This document shows positions 48,991 to 62,199 of a DNA stretch of 64,000 nt, piece by piece. The stretch is from positions 48,920,571-48,984,570 of the forward strand of contig CM073891.1 in NCBI GenBank assembly GCA_037176705.1, written 5' to 3'. Every line of letters begins with the position of its first letter. Position 1 is the first letter of the stretch. The position numbers and the translations under genes were made by a program. This DNA is from Molossus alvarezi. Taxonomy: Eukaryota > Chordata > Mammalia > Chiroptera > Molossidae. The notes beneath the pieces are model-generated. The model did no database searches. It was given only the letters and a program-made list of their open reading frames with translations, and was not told the origin of the DNA.

Positions 48991-50106
48991 GTCCAAATGT
49001 ACCAAATTTTCCTTTTGCTGTTTTATTCTTACTGAATAGTAGGTTAAGAGAAGCTGTAGTTTTTTTAAACAACAGACAGAGCATGCTTGCTACTGGAGAA
49101 GAAAGACTCAGTGGGGACTTGTCGGTCCAGTAAGTCCAGCCTGGAGTGGTGATGAATGTTAGGCTGATCTGCCTGAGCCTGAAAAGTGGCCTGGTTTGGA
49201 AACAAAGCTCACTATGGAGCTGATGGACTGGTAGTACACACAATAATGGGAAGTCCGAAGTCGTGGTGAGGATGTAGATACCAGGTGCTGGGGAAACCAG
49301 AGATGAGACTGGCAGAGCAGGGGTCCGTAGCACAGTGCATGACAGGAAAGCACGAAAAACAAGATGACACACAGCCGAGAGAGTAAGGCTGACAAAGCAG
49401 AGAGACATCCAGGTACTGCCCAGAAAAATAATAAATTCAGTAAGGGAAGGAACAGGATATTGGTGTCCCTGTGCCATGGAGGAAGGGGCTGGATTAAAGA
49501 AGGGAACAAAAATAGAAACAGGACCCCAAAGGCTAGACTATAGTTTATAGACAAAACCCCAAAATAAGAGCCTACTGGGGGCCCACTTATAATAGAAAAG
49601 TAAGCAAAGTAAGGTAACATCATGAAAGCCAAGTGTCACACACAGTTAATATGAACTGGCATAGGCAGAGCATAACTATAGCAAAACAGACCAGCTGCTG
49701 CCTCCTCCGACTTACAACCGAGGCTTGCTAACCTGAGCCATGCACACGTTTTCTTGGACAGCCCCAGGGAGAGACAGCCTATGGTTGATGCCAACTGAGG
49801 AACAGGAGGATTACAGGAATGGAAATCAAAGCAGTTCACTTTGGATTATATAAGAGTAAAAATCTAAATGATGATTAAGAACTTAGTAGTATAAAAGAGG
49901 AAACAGTAGAAAAGAATTAGTTCGTAAGCTGGAAATGTCATTATGTATACATTTACATATACCTACATATATGCAGCTACATAATCTTTAGTTACCAATA
50001 AATATTGATCAAAATATTCAAGTATGTTTAATATTTAAATGTTTGATCATACCTCATCTTGAATTTAAAAAGTCAACCCAGCACTAAATTATTTTCAGAA
50101 ACGTCT

Positions 50107-50326
50107 TTTTTTAAATATGTTTTTGTGAATTGATTTTTTAGAGAGAGAGAAAGGGAGAGAGAGATAGAAACATCGATTTGAGAGAAAAACATCTATTGGT
50201 TGCCTCCTGCACACCCGCTACTGGGGATTGAGCCCACAACCCAGGCATGTGCCCTGACCGGGAATCGAACCGGGACCTCTCAGTCCATGAGATGACATTC
50301 AATTCACTGAGCCACCAGCCGAGCAG
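50107..50326 (-). mobile_element. Ves SINE, 'attgattt' tail type
   Basis: Minus-strand copy with B-box complement gggaatcgaaccgg. cagaaac on both sides is a likely target duplication. Confidence 0.9.
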
Positions 50327-50489
50327 AAACATTTTTTATAGATTCATATAAATTCAGAAAATAGTTGAAGTTCTGGCAACTAGTATGTTATAAATAATTA
50401 GATTAAGTAAAATGATTAGCCTAATACATATGTTCACTATATCTTTTTAGTGAATTATTTTCATGACTACTGTCAAATTGTGTTGGGCC

Positions 50490-50870
50490 ATGAAGAAACA
50501 GAGATAGAAATGACAGTCTCTTCCTGAGAGACATTCCAGAATTCATATAGAAATTATAATTCAGAGTCCAAGTTTGTTTTTAAGTACAATGAAAATGTAA
50601 AGAAAAAGTAATTAAATTTACCAGGTGGCGGCCGAGATAAACACACAGGGGAAGTGATGTATGAGCTCAGTCTTGAAACATGAGTTGGGATTTTCCAAGC
50701 AGAGAATAAAGATGAGTGTTTTGTTTTGTGTTCTAAGTGAAGAATCATCAGGGGCAAAGACATAAGCAAGTGAGAGAATGCAGTTTCTTTGAGACATGGC
50801 ACAAAATGCTGTGACTGCCTCACTGGTCCTGTAGAATAAGGGCAGTCACGAAGGTAGCGTAGCATCTACC
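50490..50870 (-). repeat. L2 LINE fragment
   Basis: Reverse L2 segments, e.g. 'gaagtgatgtatgagctcagtcttgaaa' and 'ttttccaagcagagaa' with 'gcaaagacataagcaagtgag'. Confidence 0.6.
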
Positions 50871-51994
50871 TCCTCCTCCTGTCAGATTTTCCCTCCTTTG
50901 TCAACCTGGATTTTCAGAGTTTCATTATTATAGAAGTTGTTTACTAGAATGTCTCTAGCAAATTATTTAATGGATTTTTCAGTAGGTATAAGAAAAATGG
51001 ATGTAGAGTACTAGACAGAGTTCAAGACTAGGGATATGATTTTAGGGAAAACAGATAATAGAAAAACCCCTGTGAATTAATAAGAACATCAAGGGAAGCA
51101 TGCACTCTAGGAAAACATACACCAAGCATAGGATTTCTGCAACACCACAGTTTAAAGGGCTGGAAAGGCAAACTATTCAGAACTTTAAAACTATTTAAAA
51201 AATAATGGTCCTAAAACTAAAAGAGGAGAGCTTCTATACAAAAAGTATTAGTATCATCAAACCCTGCAGAGAAGTATCATGAGTTGAGGTGTTAAAAAAA
51301 AACAAACAAAAAAAAACAACTTATTTGGCAACTAGAATGAGCAGTAGTAACAGTAGCAATTTTAGCAGTGATTCTCTGGGGTGAAGAACCAATGGAAAAT
51401 GAAGAATTAGAAATGGCAAATACAGCCTATGCTTTCAAGGAATTTATAGAAAAATTCATAGGAAATTCTAGAGTTAGCAAAATCAGGAAATAAGCTTATA
51501 GGTCAAATAGAGGTGAGACTAAATTTTTATTTGTTTTGTAATTTTACTTTTAGAATGGTGAGGTCTAAACATTTTTGTGTGCTGAAAGGAAAGAGTGAAA
51601 AAGAAAGAAAATCGGCAGATTAAAGTAATGAAGAAGGTAAGAGATTTGCTAAAGGACAAAGGAGGAATCAGTAATCTCGGAGAGAAGGGTCAGAGGTGTC
51701 TGCATCTGAGACCGAGTGAAAAAGTAGCATCAAATATTAAATTCAGAAAAAGAGAAAAAGTTGAGGATTTTCACTTTATGGGCTCCATTTCCTTTTGTTT
51801 AAAATAGGAAGACATTTAAAATGCTGAGAGTTAAGAACTAGGAAGTCAACACTGGATACAATATAAAAAAGAAAATGTTAACATCAAGTGAGTATTACTA
51901 TGCACCAGCCCTTAGGGCATCTGCTTCCCCAAAGATCACATCTCAGAAACTCCATAGGACTTTGGCAAGCTTCATATTAAAATAGAGACTTAAG

Positions 51995-52120
51995 TTTACA
52001 GATGAGGAAGCTGAAGTCCAAAGATGTTAAGTATTGACAAAGTCACACAGGTAATGGGTAGCAGAACCCAGATTTGAAATTTCATCTGTTCCGTTTCAAA
52101 GCCTATGCCCTTTTCGTTAC
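51995..52120 (-). repeat. MIR SINE fragment
   Basis: Reverse MIR core: acagatgaggaagctgaag, then agtcacacaggtaatgg and cagaacccagatttgaa. Confidence 0.82.
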
Positions 52121-52639
52121 AACATTTTACTCCCTCTCCCACCTCCAGAATGGTAGTGACTTAAAAAATTCAAGGAAAGGTAATAGAGGACTAAAAATCT
52201 GATTAATTATGTAAGTGGGCTCATCTACATAGCCAAGGTGACAACCAACATCCTTTATTTGTCTCTAATGATGAGTAGCAGTTTGGGAGCAGCAGAGGAG
52301 ACAGCAAGAGGTTCAAATGAACCTGGCTTAGTAAATCATGAAGTGGATACAAAGTAGTTTATGTGGTGTTTTGTAAATATTACTACAGTGAGGTTTCCAC
52401 TGTGTCAAGGACGGGGTAAAAGCTGGAGGGATTGAAGAATTGAGAGACCAGGAAGATGTCTACAGACAGCTGAAGATGAACATCAAGTTTAGAGAAAAAG
52501 CCTGGAAGAAGAGTGCAAGGCATAGATTCATGCAGAAGATGTCTGCTTAGACACAATTATTACCATCATCATTGATTTCTTTATATGACACTTCATAATT
52601 TACAGAATGCCATAATATATTACCTCATTCAGGAAAGAA

Positions 52640-52850
52640 GCACCACATAATAGAAAGAACTTGGCCTTGGACCATGAAGCCCAAGTTTGGCCACTTAGTG
52701 TACAGCTTTAAGAAGCAACTTAACTTCTTTTCATGTTCCTCATTTGTTGTATGAAAGAAAGAATTCCTCCCTTGTGTGAAGTTATGAGCATCAAAGAAAA
52801 GGACCAAAAACATCTGGTACATGGAATGCACCCAATACACGGTGTTATAT
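52640..52850 (+). repeat. MIR SINE
   Basis: Plus-strand MIR order: 'gaccatgaagcccaagtttggccactta', 'aacttcttttcatgttcctcatttgttg', and a 'catggaatgcacccaat' tail. Confidence 0.65.
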
Positions 52851-54479
52851 TTATTAAAATTCTTACTGAGATGATTTAATTCCTACCATAAGACTGTGAG
52901 GCAGATGATAGTACTTCATTGACGTGGAATTTTAGCTTTAGAAGATACCCTAATCTTATTTTACAATGAGAAAGTGTGATTTGAGAGAAAAACAGACTTT
53001 CCTGAGAAGGATGAATGAGGATGAGACTACAGCTTGTTAATTTTGCTCTAAAATTTTATTCCTGAAATAAAACTGTAACTCTATATGGAACAATCTACGT
53101 AGACTACCAAAATCGAACAAATGTTTCGGACATGAGAAGAGGGATAGACAAGTAAACCATATTTATTATTTTAATCTTAGAAGAAGGAAGGCTATTGTTG
53201 GAAAAAAAGGGAAAGTAAGAACCTTTCTTACTCCAAGTGCAAAAAAGGAAAGATACTTAACAGAGAGAGAGAAACTGGGTATCTATGCTCCCCGGTGGCA
53301 CTGAAGAGGCAGTGTAGAGAATGCTCAAGATTGCAAAGTTGGTTAAAAAAGGTGGGGGGCACAGCAGCCAAAGTGCCCTGCCAAATATTTCCCCCCAACA
53401 TTAGGATAATAAAAGGACTCTGTTCTGTTTGAGTCTGTTATATAACTTTTCTTTATTTTCTTGTAGAAAAATGGTGGTGGTACACAGCACACCAGGAATC
53501 TTGTATTCCTGTTGAACTTCGCCACTCCCCTTTCCCTGTCCAGCTTTTCTCTCTATCATGCTCAAAATGAAGTTTTCTGAAAAATATATCTACATTATTA
53601 AATAATTTTAAAAATTAAAAGAATAAATGAGTAAAATTAGAGTTAACTTACTTTAAAATATTTAAATTTCCCTTTGGAAAATAAAACCTGACAAAATTCA
53701 ATTTGCCAGACTGAAAATACACAAGTTATTTTCATTAAGCCAACATTTTAATTAGATCACCAAATTTAACTCTATGTACATCTGTTCTATATCATGTTCA
53801 TGAATTAGCAATGATGTAACATGTGATTGAATTTGTAAATAATTTAACTTGAGTACACTAATAAAATTCAAGTTAGTTGTACAGAACCAACATATTATTT
53901 AATCACCTAAGGTTCCTCAAATGTCTTAGTGAAAATATTCTTGAAAATAAGAAAGTCCAACCAGTTTAACATGTTTTCTCTCCTTACAGTCATTTTCAAT
54001 GAATGTCAAATTTATCTTTAGAGTTAGAAAACTTTAGCAACATCTTAAGGAATATATTTTCAAAATTTCTCCATACTTTCAAGAGAATATTTCAAAACTT
54101 AATTTGTCGCTATTTCCAACCTAAAGCAGACTAAATATAGCTACTACAAACCATCCACTATTACCCAACAGCCATCATATGAAGAAAAGAAATAATCTGG
54201 GTGCCACAGTTTTACATATGTGAATGGTGATAAACTGTGATAAAAAGTCATTGATACGAAGTACAAAAGTCCATATGTAGAAAGTCTCTGCTTTTTTTGT
54301 GTAATGAACTTATATTGTGGACACTGTTGATTATGTTGTTAATGTCCCTTACTTAAAAAGGGACATAATTATATCTCAAAGCTCAAATATGGAAATGATG
54401 AAAGTAGTTAACTTTTATTGAGGACTTATGTCATTAATGAGCTAAAATTTTAATGTATATATGATTTTATTACATTTCT

Positions 54480-54575
54480 CTTTCTCTTTTTATTTTTATT
54501 AATTTATTTTTGTTACAGATGTTTCTCCTTTTCCTCCCACTGACATCCTCCTCCTAATCCTGCCCCCCAGTATTG
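54480..54575 (-). repeat. L1 3' end, severely 5'-truncated
   Basis: On the minus strand the segment ends 'agaaacatctgtaacaaaaataaa' followed by an A-rich tail, like the L1 3' end at 42210-42250. Confidence 0.55.
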
Positions 54576-54956
54576 TATTTTTATATTCAAAATATTTTAT
54601 ATTTAAATATATTTATTTATGCAATTCTCACTACTAATTCTATGAAGACAGTATTATTGAAATCTTTGTAAGATATCTAGTTAAGTTATAGTGAAGAAAT
54701 GAAAACTCAGGTATTCCTAAATCCAAAGTTCATGCCATTAATGTCTACACTTGTGCTTCCTAATGAGAACTCTAAAACACAACGTTTTTCCTGGACTTAC
54801 TTTGTTGGTAAGAAGGTCAATATCACAATATTGGTTTTATTCTCCCTCCTTGTACCTGTTTTCCTGTTGCCTCTTTATATATGACTGTTCTCTTCTACTT
54901 TTCCTAATTTTATTGTTGACCTTATTTTAAATTTTCTATCAATCCCAAAAGGTAAA

Positions 54957-54978
54957 ACAACAACAACAACAACAACAA
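54957..54978. repeat. (AAC)n microsatellite
   Basis: Seven units. Confidence 0.9.
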
Positions 54979-54999
54979 ACACAGATAACAATAGGAATT

Positions 55000-55095
55000 A
55001 CCTTTCACTGAGTATTTTGAGTATTTTCTCTATGTCCAACACTGAACTGAATATTTTACATTTGCCCTCTCATAAAATCCTCAACAAACCCTATT
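55000..55095 (-). repeat. MIR SINE fragment next to a Ves SINE
   Basis: Reverse MIR: 'ctatgtccaacactgaactgaatattttac', 'aaatcctcaacaaaccctat'. Confidence 0.6.
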
Positions 55096-55127
55096 TGGCA
55101 AATGTCAAGCAGCTCTTACATGCCCAA

Positions 55128-55305
55128 CCGACCAAAGACAACATCGACGTGAGAGAGACACGTCAACTGGTTGCCTCCTGCATGACCCCAATCAGGGTGG
55201 AGATGGCACCTACAACCCAGCTACGTGCCCTTGACCAGGAATCAAACCCGGGACCCTTCCATGTGCAGGCTGACGTTTTAACCACTAAGGGATGCTGGCC
55301 AGGGC
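55128..55305 (-). mobile_element. Ves SINE, truncated, between MIR and L1 fragments
   Basis: Minus-strand copy from the tRNA head (ggccagggca) to the acatcgacgtgagagaga middle, without the tail. Confidence 0.87.
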
Positions 55306-55510
55306 ACAAACTAATTTATGGTGATAGAAGTCAGAAAAGTGGTTCTATAGGGATGATAGTGACTTTAAAGAGGGAAAACCCTGGTGATGTTTTCTTTCTA
55401 GGTCTGGATGCTGGTTACACAGATGTGTCCAATTTGTGAAAACTAATCATAGTTAGATTTTTGGTCTGCATAATTTTCTGTATGAATTTTATAAGTTGCC
55501 AAAAAGTCTG
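55306..55510 (+). repeat. L1M LINE 3' UTR
   Basis: 'tatagggatgatagtgacttt', 'ggtgatgttttctttctaggtctggatgctggttacacagatgtg' and a 'ttctgtatgaattttataa' end. Confidence 0.8.
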
Positions 55511-55751
55511 TCTCTGTTCTCTATGCTATGCTGCTTAATTTATGTTCTAAAGACCAGTCAAGTAAAAATATATTTCTATTATTATGTTATCACCAAACCT
55601 ATTCAAGAGTTGGCAAAATCTACATAATTAAAAGAATACATGTGTGTGAAAAGGTACTTATGAATTCTATCTTATAAACATTTTAACCAATTTGTTAATT
55701 TGGATTTGTTAGCATCTTAGAGTTCTACACTAAAATATCAATGTAATAAAA

Positions 55752-55900
55752 CCCATTCATTCATTCATTTACTCACTGACTCATTCATTCTAAGATTACT
55801 GATTAACTACTAGATTCCAAGCACTGAAGGGTTTTGAGGACGTTCATAACCCTCTAGTGCTTGAGGAACAAATGCAAATGCCTGTCAGGGCCAGGCAGCG
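55752..55900 (-). repeat. L2 LINE 3' end
   Basis: 'cattcattcattcatttactcactgactcattcattc' followed by 'actagattccaagcactgaagggttttgagg' is the reverse of an L2 3' end. Confidence 0.65.
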
Positions 55901-56329
55901 ATGGCAAACTGGCAATGAGGCTGGGTGTCAGCATGCCTCTCACGAGTGATGGGGACTATGGAATACTGTTTAGTACATGTCCTATTGAACAGGGGGCAGC
56001 AACTGCTTAGCACCAACTGATTCTTTTCATGCTGGTCCAATGGAAATCACAACCTGCCATGTGAAACCACCCAGTTTTTAACTGTAGGCTCTATACAAGA
56101 AAACAAACAAGAAATCCTGTCTGTGAAATACAAAGCCCATTTGTAAGCTGAATCAGGCATATGGTGCTAGCTTCTACCGTCTGATTAAACTGCAGACATG
56201 AATGCTTACAGGTCTACATCCATGACCATCTCACTTGTCCTTTAGATACCCAACCATTGAAACATCAGACTCATTCTCTGCTTCACTGTAGCCTCGGGAC
56301 TAACAGTTAAAAATAAATCACTTAATCAT

Positions 56330-56540
56330 ACACATTACGGTTCATTCTTACTGAGAAATACTATGCAGACATTTAAATAAATGAGATAGAATGATTATTC
56401 CCTAACATATACAAAGGAATGCCCATGAAGTATTTTTGAGTAAAAATTGTCAAAATAAGAACTTCAGGTAGAATATTAACATGTTTTATCACTATACAAA
56501 CATGCATATACATTTCAAAAAATAAACATCAAAAGTTGAT
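56330..56540 (+). repeat. L1M LINE 3' UTR fragment
   Basis: 'gagaaatactatgcagacatttaaataaatgag' and 'gcccatgaagtatttttgagtaaaaa' follow the L1M 3' region. Confidence 0.7.
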
Positions 56541-56822
56541 ACTGGAGCACGTTCATATTTTGTTTTATTGACTCCTTCCATGTATTCATACTTTTAACTA
56601 GGAAAAACAAAAAAGCCCTCATAGCAAAGCTCACTGCTCCCTAAGGGTCTGACCTGCTACTTCTTTAATTAGTTACAGTTCTGGCCCAGCCAAACCTCTG
56701 CTGATCCTTCATTCCCCAGTGGCCAACAGGAAAGTTGCTCAGCAACACAGTATCACTCGATTTTCTCTCTTCACCTTCTCTTTGCTTACAGGCACCTGGA
56801 GCTGGAGAGGGAGGCTTTTTAA

Positions 56823-56823
<1 letters not shown>

Positions 56824-56862
<39 letters not shown>
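56824..56862. repeat. (AC)n microsatellite
   Basis: About 19 uninterrupted units. Confidence 0.95.
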
Positions 56863-56866
<4 letters not shown>

Positions 56867-57285
56867 AAGGAGAGCTGTAAGTGAAGTGTATCAAGCAGTC
56901 TGCTTGCCAAGAGCTTTCATATAATCATTGTCAGGCAAAACCAGGACAAGGAATCCTATTGTCCTTCCCACCAGAAGATCATGTCACCCGCTTTCATTAT
57001 TAAGACTGACAGGAGAAAATCATCTGAAGGAGCAACCCCTCTATTCTGAGACATTTTCAAATAACTTTAGGGATTTTAAAACCACACAAATGATAGATTG
57101 TAAAATGCTGGAGAAAGTGTCATGCTCACCTTCCAGTGCCCTGGGATTATAATACTACCTTTTCTATCACCTGCACTGAAAAAATATCTTTTGATTTGCA
57201 GTAAAGAAAGCATTAAAAAACACAATGTAGTAAATGGCTGAGTGCCCAATGCCTAGATACATAATTTCTTTAACAATATTGGTTC

Positions 57286-57416
57286 GGCCCTGACCGGTTT
57301 GGCTCAGCGGTTAGAGCATCAGACCGCTGACCAAAGAGTCTCGGGATCAATTCTGATCAAAGGCACGTACCTGGGTTACAGATCAGTCCTTGAGGCAACC
57401 AATCAATTTCTCTGTT

Positions 57417-57448
<32 letters not shown>

Positions 57449-57488
57449 CCCCCTCCCTCCCATTCTGTCTGAAAATAAATGGGTAAAA
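57286..57488 (+). mobile_element. Ves SINE with (TC)n
   Basis: Plus-strand copy with good A box (ggctcagcggttagagcat). The part between B box and tail is shortened and the CT-rich section is a long (TC)n. Confidence 0.9.
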
Positions 57489-58758
57489 AAGTGTTACCTT
57501 CAACGTTTTTCACCTCTTAATATAACTGCAGCTAGACAAACAGAAATAAACAAGGATCTAACAGAAACCAATTAAAAGAATAAATTTGGAAATCTTTGGA
57601 ATTTTGTGAGTTTAGAAGCTAGGTGTGGCAAAAGTTGACATTAAACAAGGTAATTTGTGAAATCAAGATATGAGTATTTTTTTTTTTTGTCAAAAACACG
57701 AAGAATATTAAATGCAAGGCATACTGATCTCAGTTGTGTAAAACAAAATACTAATATCAGTCATAAAACCCTGACAGGTTACTTTTTAAACTTCTAGAAA
57801 CTGTTACTAGTTTTATTGGTTATCCCAATGAATTCTTACTCTGTACAATAAGAAGAAACTGAAATTTAATCTACTGAGAAACAAATATTAAGTAACCGTA
57901 AGGAAAATACATCTGATAAAAATTCTTGTATTAATAACATGTATATTTCAATGTATTTTATATACTTAAATGTTATTGCATAAAAAGGTTTAAGCTCTAA
58001 AGGATCTATGGGATAATATGTAAAATATATGACTCTAAAAGGCAAGAATCCTTAGGTCTAGTCATCTCTTACTGCACAGCACAAAATATTTAACTAGTGA
58101 ATACAGACTAGAAAAAGACATCATTTCTAGTCTATGAAGTACAAATGTGAACTGACTTAGTAAGAACATTATTTGGGTACAGCTTCAACATATTTTCAAA
58201 GGGATTTTATACTGGACTGAGGTATATATATATATGAAATCTTATGATTATAAAGCTGATAATATTCCAACTTAAATAGCTTAGCTGCTACTTTCTGTGC
58301 TCTATAAACTTGTCTCAAAATCATGACTGCAAATCAAAAAAGTGAATTATTGCTTATCTTTGGTGCCAAATACATTTGCATGAGTGATTTATTCTGCATA
58401 TTTAAAAAGTGATATAAAATAAGCTTTAAATTAAAATACACTGAGAAAATATACCCTACACTAATGAAATGTGGCAGTAATTTATAGTCAAATGCTTATG
58501 CCCTTAAAGGCACCCAAATTTTCCCATATTTGGGTAGACAAATTCTGGAGATGGCCCAACCATTCCTTCATCTTTATGGTTCTTACAAGGAGGAATGCAT
58601 GATTCTTTTAAGAAAGGAGCTATGGACAAATTTTAAAAGAATGACTTCATTCCTTACCTTTCATTTTGTGACTTTGCCTAACATCCCCAAGAAACATCCT
58701 CCTAAAACACTTTACTAATACAATCTTCCTTTCCTACATAAGATATGGAAAGGATAGT

Positions 58759-59329
58759 ATGGTAGGCAGAATGATAAGGGCCCTGAAGATTCTCACTCCA
58801 CAAAGAGACATCCGGTAGAATCTCCACCCCTTGGGTGTGGGCAGGACCTACAAATACAATACTGTGAGAAACCACTCTTGATGTTAGTACTTTATATGGT
58901 GATGGTATTGTAATTCTTATGATTAGGTTACATTAAGTGACTTCTTCATAGTATATAGGACAGGCAGATTCTTTTGCTGGCCTTGAAGAAGTCTAGTGAC
59001 ACGTTATTATAGGGCCACGTGGCAAGGAACTGCAGGTACCTCTAGGAGCAGAAGCAGCCCCTGGGTGACAGCCATTAAGAAAATAGGGACTTGGGTCCTA
59101 CAACTGCTAAGCAACTAAATTGTCCCAACAAGAATTTAGAATATGGCTCTGGGGTCCAGAAAGATCACAGAGAGATCACAGTCTATGAAACATCTTGACT
59201 TCTGCCTTGAGAGACCTGGAGCAGTGGGGTCAGCTAAATAGTGCCTGGAATCCTGCCCCACAGAGACTGTGAGGTAATACCCATGTGCTGTCTCTAGTCA
59301 TTTGTTTTGCAACATAGAAAACTAATACA
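58759..59329 (+). mobile_element. Solitary MLT1A-like LTR (ERVL-MaLR)
   Basis: It starts ggtaggcagaatgataaggg and ends gaaaactaatacaa, as MLT1A-type LTRs do. 'cttgatgttagtacttta', 'ctggccttgaagaagtc' and 'ggccacgtggcaaggaactgcagg' are in the expected order between. No internal retroviral coding sequence flanks it, so it is an old solitary LTR. Confidence 0.8.
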
Positions 59330-60157
59330 AATAGTAACATGCTAATATCATTGTGCTAAAGTCATTGTGTCCTGAGAGAAACTTGGAGTGTTAAGTAATA
59401 AAACTGATTTTAATTTTGTAGGAGTTCAAGGCCTTTGCCAATTCTCTAGAAATATATATTTTATACTTGAACCTCTGGGTTTTTTAAATCCAAACCTCTA
59501 CATTCAACATACAGTTCCCATTTTCTTTGAATGGTGAATAAATTAGAAGTAGATAAATCTTGTAGTATTATATGTAGTATTTTATATTTGTATAGCATTT
59601 TATTATTTAAAAGGTGCTCTAAGACATTTGACCAGATAGCAACAGAGGCACACATTCTCCTCTCCATAAAGTCCGCCCAAAAAATATATCAATCAAATAG
59701 AAATGAAAAACCAAAAGTTTATGGACAATGCCTACAGCAAAACTAGCTATTAAGAATCTCCATTAGCCCCCAAGTACCAGCACTGCGGATGAACTACTGT
59801 GAGCTATAAACCACACAGAGTATTAATCTTTTTTTGCAGGAAGAAGCAGAGAGAAGGAATCAGGTTTTGTCAAATCTGAGAAAAAAATAACTCTCAAATT
59901 CCTAAGTGCTCACTTATAGTGTAGCACCACTTTAGAACGACAGCTGAACGGGGAGAGATTTTTGCTGATTTAATCTGTGGGTAATTGCAAGGGGAGGGAT
60001 TAAACCCTGCAAACCCTCAAAATGAACCTGCCCACCTCCCTTCCAAGAAAAACTGTAAAGAATAGAATGCAATTTTTTTCAAGTATGGGGTAAAGAAGGT
60101 CAAAGACAAAGCAACATTCAGATAAAAAAAAGAAGATATCAGAGTCAGAAAAAATAC

Positions 60158-60174
60158 TGTGTGTGTGTGTGTGT
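60158..60174. repeat. (GT)n short microsatellite
   Basis: Eight units. Confidence 0.85.
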
Positions 60175-60689
60175 ATAAAGTCTCTGTATTTTTTAATACT
60201 TCATAAAACAAAGCACAATGGTGGGGACTAGAATGTAAATCTAGATGCTCATTCTGATCTATACTTCTGCCCTAAAAGTTTAAGAAAACAAATTTTATAC
60301 AAAAATGAACAACAACAAAGATTCCATTTAAATCCAGGTCAATCTTATCATAAGAAAAAAGAATAAGGTAAATAACACTACTCCAAACCATAAAGTTTGT
60401 TAAAAGATATGCCAGAAAATGTATGAGAACCAACTGTAATTTAGTACTTCAAAAGAGGCAAAAATAAATTAAGATGATAGAAGAAATAAAAGAAAAACAT
60501 AAAACAAATTTGGAAAAACTCCAAATGAGGTGAAAGAATGCAGGAAGGTCTTTGAAATAAAAAGAAAAAATCATTTTGAAAATGAAGACTAAACTAGAAA
60601 GAGCATAAGAGCAAAAAAACTGCAAAAGTTTATGCCCTTTAAGAGGGGAAAAAAAAAAAAGGTGAAAATTTAAACAAAAAATAGGAGTG

Positions 60690-60820
60690 AAAGAAATCAT
60701 TTGACCTGGCTGCTTGTTGCACAGGGGTATCCATTTGTGGAAATGATTTAGAAGACAATCACATGTTTTGTACCTTCTGTATTTATATTATACTTCAATA
60801 AAAATTTAAAAACAATGAAA
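60690..60820 (+). repeat. L1ME LINE 3' end
   Basis: Ends 'gtaccttctgtatttatattatacttcaataaaaattt', the usual end of L1ME 3' UTRs. Confidence 0.65.
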
Positions 60821-60889
60821 TAAGATAAAAGTGATTCAAGAGAAAGTTGGCTTCAATCCTGTATGCCAGAGAAGGTCATGGTTTGCATT

Positions 60890-61157
60890 CACATTTACTA
60901 AAACTCCTCTCATAAATGTTTTCAAAGACTTTCCAGGTCCAATGACACTCTACCTCTGAGACAGCTGTGCCAGCTCACTCACCTGTTTTCCTCCTAACCC
61001 TCTTAGTCACTCCTTATTTCTCTACTTTGCAAGCATTTTCTTCCTTTGCCAGCCTTTCAAATATTGGTGTATTGTTGTTTCTGCACTTCAGATTCAGCTG
61101 TTCTCCCTTTTTACTCAAATTCTCTTCCTAAGCAATAATATCACACCTCATGATCTC

Positions 61158-61239
<82 letters not shown>

Positions 61240-61350
61240 CCTGTATATCCAACTGTTAATGACATCTCTCCATTGAATATCCCACAGTCCCCTCCTCTAG
61301 CAAACCTGCTCTCCATTTACCCCTCTTTACACAAAGAAGGTAAGTGGTCA
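60890..61350 (+). repeat. L2 LINE fragment containing a (TC)n(AC)n tract
   Basis: After the microsatellite, 'tatatccaactgttaatgacatctctcc...aatatcccacag' and 'aaacctgctctcc' fit L2 ORF2 sense order. The part before it is weaker. Confidence 0.6.
61160..61237. repeat. (CT)n(AC)n compound microsatellite
   Basis: About 21 CT units directly followed by about 17 AC units, inside an L2 fragment. Confidence 0.95.
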
Positions 61351-61529
61351 TATCTTCTGATTTGATAAATAATTTAAATTTCTGTATCTGCTGTGCTAAG
61401 AAAACGTTTCAACAATCATACACATTTTTATATTCTCCCCAATATTTTTTTTGCTTAGCAATTTGATTTCTGGGTTAAATGTGTAATATTACTGTCTTTA
61501 TTTTGTCATTTTTTTAAAAGTCACTTCTT

Positions 61530-61805
61530 TTTTTTATCCTCACCGGAGGACATTTTTCCATTTTTGTTGTTGTTGTTGTTGTTGTTCAGATAGAGCGGGA
61601 GGGAGAGAGAGGAAGAGAGAGAGAGGAAGAGAGAGAGAGGGAAACATCGACGTGAAGGGACACATCGAGTGGCTGCCACCCGCACGACCAACCAGGGCCG
61701 GGGACAAACTGCAACCGAGGTACGTGCCCTCAGCGGGAACTGAACCCGGGTCTCTCTTTACCGCAGGCCGACGCTCCAACCGCTGAGCCAAACCGGCCAG
61801 GGCTT
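61530..61805 (-). mobile_element. Ves SINE, little diverged, with (TTG)n
   Basis: Full-length minus-strand copy that keeps many CpGs and a near-perfect head, so it is probably among the youngest here. aagtcacttctt flanks it at 61518-61529 and 61806-61817. A (TTG)n expansion sits near the tail. Confidence 0.93.
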
Positions 61806-62199
61806 AAGTCACTTCTTAGTCTTCTGCATTCTAGTTAATCATCCAAAACTGTCCTCTCTGTAACATTAATGATGTTGCTTATCGTTTTTAATTTTTTTTC
61901 GTACAAAAGTGTGATTCTGAATTTGCACTAACCTGATTTGCCTTACATTACCCTGTTTGCTCAGTCTGTTTACACTAATTTTCTCTAGACATTCTACTGT
62001 CATCTAAATAATGGCATTTTTTAAGTTACTTTGATAAAGTGAGAGGGGGAGAGATAAAAAGAGAAAGCAAGGGAAAGAAAAAGAAAGACCAAGAGAAAGG
62101 AGAGACTCCTTTAGGGACCATTAACTCCCTAGGGTTCAATAATTCAACCTATTGTGATATTTAATCTATTCCAACTATACCCTCTCCTAACTCCAGGAT

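Noticed and set aside
48974..49632. Overlapping minus-strand open frames of 167 and 157 codons as a possible gene
   Set aside because: No recognisable domain, two frames of equal standing over the same bases, strong composition bias, and no splice or promoter context. Kept only as an unassigned block.
58759..59329. Provirus at the LTR
   Set aside because: Only one LTR and no internal coding region or primer-binding site next to it. It is an old solitary LTR.
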